NCBI GenBank assembly: GCA_026417975.1
Contig: JAOACD010000014.1
Span: forward strand, 1 to 50,578
Reading direction: 5' to 3'
From: Melioribacter sp.
Lineage (GTDB): Bacteria; Bacteroidota; Ignavibacteria; Ignavibacteriales; Melioribacteraceae
DNA length: 50,578 bases
In this document: in pieces, positions 45,303-50,578 of the stretch
How the letters are laid out: every line of letters starts with the position of its first letter
How positions within the stretch are numbered: the first letter of the stretch is position 1
Translations under genes and position numbers: made by a program
Notes under the pieces: generated by a model
Told to the model about the DNA's origin: nothing
Databases searched by the model: none
The model's input: the letters and a program-made list of their open reading frames with translations, nothing else

Positions 45303-46316
45303 ATGAAAAAAACAATAAAAATTTTATTTGCTTTGTTGTTACTTTATGATTCTTTTCATATTACACTTGCCCAGCAAAAACAAAAGTTAGCTCAAAGTGG
45401 ATTTCAATTTTTAAGTGTAGTTTCTGATGCTAGAGCAGCTGCTATGGGAGAAGCTATGACAAGCCTTCAGTTTGGTTCAAGCTCGCTTTTTTTTAATCCG
45501 GCAGGAATGTCTGATATGCAAACTTTTATTGATGTTTCAGCAAGTTCAAATAAATGGATTGCTGATATTAACCATTATACATTGAGTTTTGCAATAAAGC
45601 CTTTTGATGGAAATTATGGTGTCGTGGGCTTTACAATACAAAGCGTTGATTATGGAGAATTTTATGGAACAAGGGTAAATAAAGCATCTCCCCTTGGTTA
45701 TGATGATATCGGAATTTTTAAATTAAGTGCTATTGCAATTGGTTTAGGTTATGCAAAGCAATTAAGTGATAAATTTAGTGTTGGTGGCCAGATAAGGTGG
45801 GTTCATCAAGACCTTGGTGAAAGTATTATTCCTGTTATTAATGTAGGATTAGATACAACAGAACAAAAAATTTCAAACAAATTATCTCCCTTAGTTTTTG
45901 ATTTTGGTACTCAATATAGGACGGGTTATAAAAGTCTTGTTTTTGGTATGTCAGTAAGAAATTTTTCGAGCGAGGTTAAATATGCAAAAGAAGGTTTTCA
46001 AGCGCCTTTAGTTTTTACATTGGGAATCTCAATGAATCTATTGGATTTGATTAATGAATTACCTTATAATCAATCATTATACTTAAGCATAGATGCATCT
46101 CATCATCGAGATCATCCTGAACAAATTAAGATTGGATTAGACTATAAAATTTTTAATGCATTTTCAATACGAATAGGCTACATGTCAAACAATTTTGAAA
46201 GTGGTATGACATATGGAATAGGAGTTTCAAAGTATGGATTTACATTCGATTACTCTTATACTCCATTTGGAGTATTTGATAAAGTACAAAGATTTACTGC
46301 AAGATTTTCACTATAA
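45303..46316 (+). CDS. PorV/PorQ-family outer-membrane protein
   Basis: This 337-aa predicted beta-barrel has a signal peptide ending about LAQQ. Family features include QFLSVVSDARAAAMGEAMTS followed by SSLFFNPAGMSDM, alternating hydrophobic strands and a C-terminal strand ending FTARFSL. PorV is the T9SS shuttle/anchoring protein and PorQ is related; this copy lies inside a glycan operon, between a protein with a T9SS-like C-terminus and a lipoprotein. It may be a dedicated export or anchoring partner for the 703-aa protein (inference). A fatty-acid-transport FadL-type porin role is an alternative, as the folds are related. Confidence 0.85.
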   Translation: MKKTIKILFALLLLYDSFHITLAQQKQKLAQSGFQFLSVVSDARAAAMGEAMTSLQFGSSSLFFNPAGMSDMQTFIDVSASSNKWIADINHYTLSFAIKPFDGNYGVVGFTIQSVDYGEFYGTRVNKASPLGYDDIGIFKLSAIAIGLGYAKQLSDKFSVGGQIRWVHQDLGESIIPVINVGLDTTEQKISNKLSPLVFDFGTQYRTGYKSLVFGMSVRNFSSEVKYAKEGFQAPLVFTLGISMNLLDLINELPYNQSLYLSIDASHHRDHPEQIKIGLDYKIFNAFSIRIGYMSNNFESGMTYGIGVSKYGFTFDYSYTPFGVFDKVQRFTARFSL

Positions 46317-46350
46317 ATTTATTAAATGTCAGAGTTTTTAGGAGAGAAAA

Positions 46351-47547
46351 ATGAAAAGAATATTAACATTAATATTACTAATAATTATTGCAGTAAAATT
46401 TTTAATTGGATGTAAATATGATGTAGCTGAACCAATGTGGGATAAAGAATTTAATGGTGCTCCAATTCCCAATATAACGCAAGTTATTCCAGATCGAGCA
46501 TCGCCAGGGGTAAATACAATTACCATCAAAGGAGAGAACCTAGAAGTAAATGGAACTACTGTTTACTTTGATAATATTATTGCAGAAATGATATCTGTTT
46601 CTCCTACTGAAATTGTAGTAAGAAGACCAAATCTTGTTACAGAGGGTTGTTATATTAAAGTTGTTCCAAATCAAGCATTGGTAGTTGCAAAGCATGGACC
46701 ATATAAAATCGACAAAGTTATTGAACGCTATGGCTCTTTTTTGGAAAATCTCTCGCTAAGTGCAATTGCAGTAGATAAAAATGAAAATATTTATGTTATA
46801 GAGACGGCTTCGAGGAGCATTGTTAAAGTTACTCCAAACGGAGCAAAGTCTATAGTTGGGAAAGCATCCCGTGCTCCAACAGACGCAAAGTTTGGTCCGA
46901 ATGGTAAACTTTATTTGTGTGGAAATAATAGGTCTATTGATATGATTGATGTGAATACTGGAGAGGTAAAAGATTGGACTAGGTTACCTGCTGGTAAAGC
47001 AGTTAAATTTGGTGACTTTGACCAAAATGGCTATTTCTACACTGGTGGAACAAGAACAGATTTAGTAATTGTTGCCCCCAATTTGTCAGTCGATAATGCA
47101 GGTGTTTATTCAGCAGACGAAATTTTAGCTGTGCGTGTTTTTAATAATAATGTCTATATTGCTTCAAGAAAATCAGGAACTCAAGAACCTGTTAAAATTT
47201 GGAAACATCCAATTATTTCACCAGGAAAATTAGGTGATAGAGTATTGGTTTTTGATTTCAGTACAAATTCTGAATTTTCCTCTAGATTAGTAAGAAATAT
47301 TGCTTTTTCCTTAGATGGTAAAATGTTTATTGCTACAGATTCACAAAATCCAATTTTGATTTTAGACCTATCTAAAAATAAGATAGATTATTTTTATAAA
47401 GGAATTATTCCTCCTTATTGTAAACAATTTCACTGGGGTATGGAAAATTATCTTTACTTAATTACTGGAGATACACAAGCTGGACAAGAATGGACTGTTT
47501 ACCGTGTTGATATGGGGATGAAAAGTGCTCCTTATTTTGGAAGTTAA
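46351..47547 (+). CDS. IPT/TIG-domain lipoprotein with beta-propeller-like repeats
   Basis: This 398-aa lipoprotein has a signal sequence ending in the lipobox LIGC (Cys21). An IPT/TIG immunoglobulin-like domain follows at about 36-115 (PNITQVIPDRASPGVNTITI, YFDNIIAEMISVSPTEIVVR). From about 120 on there are NHL/SMP-30-like repeats (AIAVDKNENIYVIET, AKFGPNGKLYLCGN, FGDFDQNGYFYTGG, IAFSLDGKMFIATD), probably a six-bladed propeller. The domain order resembles surface glycan-binding lipoproteins of Bacteroidota glycan loci. It lies between the PorV-like and GH31 genes with gaps of 34 and 40 nt. Probable role: capture of the glycan at the outer surface (inference). Confidence 0.83.
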   Translation: MKRILTLILLIIIAVKFLIGCKYDVAEPMWDKEFNGAPIPNITQVIPDRASPGVNTITIKGENLEVNGTTVYFDNIIAEMISVSPTEIVVRRPNLVTEGCYIKVVPNQALVVAKHGPYKIDKVIERYGSFLENLSLSAIAVDKNENIYVIETASRSIVKVTPNGAKSIVGKASRAPTDAKFGPNGKLYLCGNNRSIDMIDVNTGEVKDWTRLPAGKAVKFGDFDQNGYFYTGGTRTDLVIVAPNLSVDNAGVYSADEILAVRVFNNNVYIASRKSGTQEPVKIWKHPIISPGKLGDRVLVFDFSTNSEFSSRLVRNIAFSLDGKMFIATDSQNPILILDLSKNKIDYFYKGIIPPYCKQFHWGMENYLYLITGDTQAGQEWTVYRVDMGMKSAPYFGS

Positions 47548-47587
47548 ATAATCTATGTTTGACAGAATAAAAAATTAAGAGGTTAAC

Positions 47588-50419
47588 GTGAGAAAAATAT
47601 TTTTATTGTTCCTTATTTTATTTATTCAAACTGTTAAACCTTACGAAAAGCAGAAAGACGGCTTATTGTTTCATCTTAAAAAAGAAAAAGAAACTAATGC
47701 GAAATTGCTTAAATTACAAGTAATTGATGAGAATATTGTCAGAGTTATTGCATCTCCAATTGATGCTTTTTCTAACCGAGAAAGTTTAATAATTGAAAAA
47801 AAAAGGCAAAAGTTAGTCAAATGGCAAATAAAAAATTATGATGACTTTGTAGAGTTGTCAACATCAAGATTGATTGTGAAAGTAAAAAAACAAGATGGTA
47901 AAATTTCTTTTTACGATAAAAATGGAAATTTACTTTTAACAGAAAATGCAAACGTTAGCAAAATTTTTACACCAGCAAATGTAATGGGAGAAAATACATT
48001 TCATATTCAGCAAATTTTTGACTCTCCTGAAGATGAAGCCTATTACGGACTTGGAGCTCACCAAAACGGTATTATGAATTACAAGGGTTATGATGTTGAT
48101 TTATGGCAATACAATATTGTCGATGTTGTTCCTTTTCTTGTCTCAAGCAAAAATTATGGTATTCTTTGGGATAATTATTCAAGAACTAAATTCGGGGATA
48201 TTAGAAATTATCAATCTCTCCCAGAAGTTTTTAAATTATATGATAAGAACGGCAAATTAGGGGGATTAACTGCCGATTATTTTTCTGATGAAAACTTTAG
48301 TAAACTTTATACAACACAAACGGAATCTAAAATAGAGCATGAACATGTAGATGTTAATGATCCATTTCCATCAGGCTTTAACGAGAATGTTAAGGCTGTA
48401 AGATGGTGTGGAGAAATTGAAGGGAACCAGCTGGGTGTGTATAAGCTTAAGTTATATTGTTCAGGATACACAAAAATGTGGATTGATGATTCACTAGTTG
48501 TAGATTCATGGAGACAAAATTGGTTGCCATGGAATCATTTTTTTAGAATTAATATGAAGCCAGGAGAAAAACACAAAATTAAAATAGAATGGCTCCATTC
48601 GGGTGGATATATAGGTTTGAGAGCATTACCACCTCCAGAGTTAGATTATAATAAATTATTGTCTCTCTATTCTGACGTTGGTGATCAAATAGATTATTAC
48701 TTCATTTATGGAAAAAATCTAGACGAAGTAATTCAAGGTTATCGGTTCTTAACAGGAAAAGCTCCAATGATGCCTAAGTGGGCGATGGGTTTGTGGCAGT
48801 GTAGAGAAAGATATAAAACTCAAGACGAACTAATTTCTGTAGTTAAAGAATTTCGTCAAAGAAAAATTCCTTTAGATAACATTGTGCAGGATTGGTTTTA
48901 TTGGAAAGAAGATCAATGGGGTAGCCATGAATTTGATAATGAAAGGTATCCAGATCCAGCAAAAATGGTTAAAGAGCTTCATGAAAAATATAACACGAGA
49001 ATTATGATTTCTGTTTGGCCTAAATTTTATGTTGGTACAAAACACTTTGAAGAGTTTAAGAAAAATGGTTGGCTTTACATGCGTAACGTAGAATTAGGAC
49101 AAAAAGATTGGGTTGGCCCTGGTTATGTTTCTACATTTTATGATCCATATAGTGAAGGTGCTCGTAAACTTTATTGGAAACAAATTCAAGAAAAATTATT
49201 TTCTTTAGGATTTGATGCATGGTGGCTTGATTCAACAGAACCGGATCTTCAATCAAACTTATCTTTTAATGAATGGCTTTTAAGGATTGGTCCAACAGCC
49301 TTAGGTACTTCTGCAAGATATTTAAATACCTACTCTTTAATGAATTCAAAAGCTGTTTATGAAGGTCAAAGAAAAACAAAACCAAATCAAAGAGTCTTTA
49401 TTTTAACTCGTTCTGCATTTGCAGGACAGCAAAGATATTCAGCCGCTACTTGGAGTGGTGATGTTGCAGCAAGGTGGTTTGATCTGAAAAATCAAATTCC
49501 AGCAGGTTTAAATTTTTCTCTTTCAGGTATTCCATATTGGACAACAGATATTGGTGGTTTTGCTGTAGAACCTAGATTTGAAAAACCAACTGAAGCTGAT
49601 CTCGAAGAATGGCGCGAATTAAATACAAGATGGTTTCAATTTGGTACTTTCTGCCCAATTTTCAGAGTTCATGGTCAATATCCATATCGCGAGATGTTCA
49701 ACATTGCACCAGAAAATCATCCTTCTTTTCAATCTATGCTTAAATATGACAAATTGAGATATAGACTTTTGCCGTATATTTATTCACTTGCTGGAATGGT
49801 TACTCATAAAGATTATACAATAATGCGTGCTTTAGTGATGGATTTCGGGAATGATAAAAATGTTTTAAACATAGCTGATCAATTCATGTTTGGACCATCT
49901 CTCTTGATTAATCCTATTACACAATATAAAGCTCGCAAACGTGAAGTTTATCTTCCACAAGGATATGGGTGGTATGATTTTCATACAGGAAAATTTTATG
50001 AAGGTGGACAAACAATTACAGCAAACGCCCCTTATGAAGATATTCCTATTTTTGTTAGGGAAGGTTCTATAATTCCTTTTGGTCCAGAAATTCAATACTC
50101 AGATGAAAAACCTGCAGACCCTATTCGACTTTATGTTTATACAGGAAAAGATGCATCTTTTACTCTTTATGAAGATGAAAACATAAATTATAACTATGAA
50201 AAAGGGTATTATTCTATTATTGAAATTAAGTATGAAGAGAAGTCTAAATCTTTAATGATAGAAAAAAGAAAAGGAAAATTTCCAGGAATGCTAAAGGAAA
50301 GGATATTCGAAATAGTGAGCATAAATAGACATAAACCTGAAGTATTAAATTTCGATAAGCAAGCAGATTTTAAAGTTAAGTATAATGGTGAAAAAGTTAC
50401 TATAAAGTTATTTGAATAA
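47588..50419 (+). CDS. GH31 glycoside hydrolase with inserted PA14 domain (alpha-xylosidase-like)
   Basis: This exported 943-aa retaining alpha-glycosidase is of family 31. It has a signal peptide, an N-terminal beta-sandwich (AYYGLGAHQNGIMNYKGYD), and a PA14-type domain inserted at about 225-350 (TADYFSDENFSKLY ... MKPGEKHKIKIEWLHSGGYI). The (beta/alpha)8 barrel carries the nucleophile in WWLDSTEPD (Asp548) and the acid/base in TWSGDVAARW (Asp625). C-terminal beta domains hold PIFVREGSIIPFGP. A PA14 insert is known from alpha-xylosidases acting on xyloglucan (Cellvibrio and Bacteroides enzymes), so that activity is favoured over alpha-glucosidase. The start is GTG with AAGAGGT upstream. It is the fifth gene of the operon. 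Confidence 0.92.
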   Translation: MRKIFLLFLILFIQTVKPYEKQKDGLLFHLKKEKETNAKLLKLQVIDENIVRVIASPIDAFSNRESLIIEKKRQKLVKWQIKNYDDFVELSTSRLIVKVKKQDGKISFYDKNGNLLLTENANVSKIFTPANVMGENTFHIQQIFDSPEDEAYYGLGAHQNGIMNYKGYDVDLWQYNIVDVVPFLVSSKNYGILWDNYSRTKFGDIRNYQSLPEVFKLYDKNGKLGGLTADYFSDENFSKLYTTQTESKIEHEHVDVNDPFPSGFNENVKAVRWCGEIEGNQLGVYKLKLYCSGYTKMWIDDSLVVDSWRQNWLPWNHFFRINMKPGEKHKIKIEWLHSGGYIGLRALPPPELDYNKLLSLYSDVGDQIDYYFIYGKNLDEVIQGYRFLTGKAPMMPKWAMGLWQCRERYKTQDELISVVKEFRQRKIPLDNIVQDWFYWKEDQWGSHEFDNERYPDPAKMVKELHEKYNTRIMISVWPKFYVGTKHFEEFKKNGWLYMRNVELGQKDWVGPGYVSTFYDPYSEGARKLYWKQIQEKLFSLGFDAWWLDSTEPDLQSNLSFNEWLLRIGPTALGTSARYLNTYSLMNSKAVYEGQRKTKPNQRVFILTRSAFAGQQRYSAATWSGDVAARWFDLKNQIPAGLNFSLSGIPYWTTDIGGFAVEPRFEKPTEADLEEWRELNTRWFQFGTFCPIFRVHGQYPYREMFNIAPENHPSFQSMLKYDKLRYRLLPYIYSLAGMVTHKDYTIMRALVMDFGNDKNVLNIADQFMFGPSLLINPITQYKARKREVYLPQGYGWYDFHTGKFYEGGQTITANAPYEDIPIFVREGSIIPFGPEIQYSDEKPADPIRLYVYTGKDASFTLYEDENINYNYEKGYYSIIEIKYEEKSKSLMIEKRKGKFPGMLKERIFEIVSINRHKPEVLNFDKQADFKVKYNGEKVTIKLFE

Positions 50420-50441
50420 TGAAATAAAGTAGGTACAAAAT

Positions 50442-50578
50442 ATGAAAAAGAATTTTATTATTATTTTCTTTTCATTGGCATTGATTATGAACGGACAATC
50501 AAATTCAAGAGTAGTAGAAAATTTTTGCAAGGATTGGAAATTTTATCTAGGAGATATACCTAATGGAAACGATCCTTC
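50442..50578 (+). CDS. GH2-like glycoside hydrolase, 3'-truncated by the window edge
   Basis: Only 45 codons are visible. An ATG with GTAGGT upstream starts a signal peptide (KKNFIIIFFSLALIMNGQ). Then comes NFCKDWKFYLGDIPNGNDPS, which matches the beginning of family 2 glycoside hydrolases (beta-galactosidase, beta-mannosidase or beta-glucuronidase types, usually F-x-x-W-K-F-x-L-G-D). The 22-nt spacing places it in the operon behind GH31. A beta-galactosidase would fit xyloglucan side-chain removal. With so little sequence, the family call is moderate and the activity unknown. Confidence 0.65.
   Translation, partial: MKKNFIIIFFSLALIMNGQSNSRVVENFCKDWKFYLGDIPNGNDP

Overview
The window is AT-rich, roughly one third G+C by eye. 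It reads as a chromosomal segment of a member of the Bacteroidota/Chlorobiota/Ignavibacteriota supergroup, most likely an ignavibacterium (inference). The reasons are two secreted proteins ending in a YPNPFNP-type type IX secretion (T9SS) sorting domain, a PorV/PorQ-like outer-membrane protein, CarboxypepD-reg-like TonB-dependent receptors without a SusD partner, an S46 peptidase and a promoter of TAnnTTTG type. No rRNA, tRNA, CRISPR array, transposase or integrase was seen.

Region 1 (1-10833, + strand) is a hemicellulose-type glycan locus. It holds a TonB-dependent receptor cut by the left edge, a T9SS-exported beta-helix protein, a T9SS-exported CE15 glucuronoyl esterase, a parvulin-type periplasmic foldase and a GH9 glycosidase. 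A membrane protein with a degenerate spermidine-synthase domain follows. Region 2 (13237-20400, - strand) is a compact run: MFS transporter, queC, queF, tyrosine phenol-lyase, glnD, murI. Region 3 (20533-24048) is a mixed set: a YciO-type protein, an SDR oxidoreductase, an HD phosphohydrolase, a SixA-like phosphatase and a papain/C39-fold peptidase.

Region 4 (24131-29647) concerns aspartate-family amino acids. A Ddl-like ATP-grasp ligase overlaps an aspartokinase by 4 nt. Then comes a SAM-I riboswitch with a terminator, leading into metY and metX. A long hairpin separates metX from the convergent S46 dipeptidyl-peptidase (29733-31853).

Region 5 (32019-50578, + strand) is the most interesting part. 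Four closely spaced regulatory genes encode a cytoplasmic multi-PAS hybrid kinase, a membrane-tethered sugar-binding protein with no ABC permease beside it, a transmembrane histidine kinase and an NtrC-type sigma-54 activator. They lie directly upstream of a six-gene glycan-uptake operon: TonB receptor, 703-aa secreted protein with FN3 and T9SS-like C-terminus, PorV-like protein, IPT/TIG lipoprotein, GH31 with an inserted PA14 domain, and a GH2-like gene cut by the right edge. The intergenic region between the two blocks carries two TATCA-N3-TGATA palindromes 33 bp apart and a promoter-like element. I infer a sugar-sensing, sigma-54-controlled polysaccharide utilization locus without SusD, with xyloglucan or another alpha-xylosyl/galactosyl glycan as a plausible substrate.
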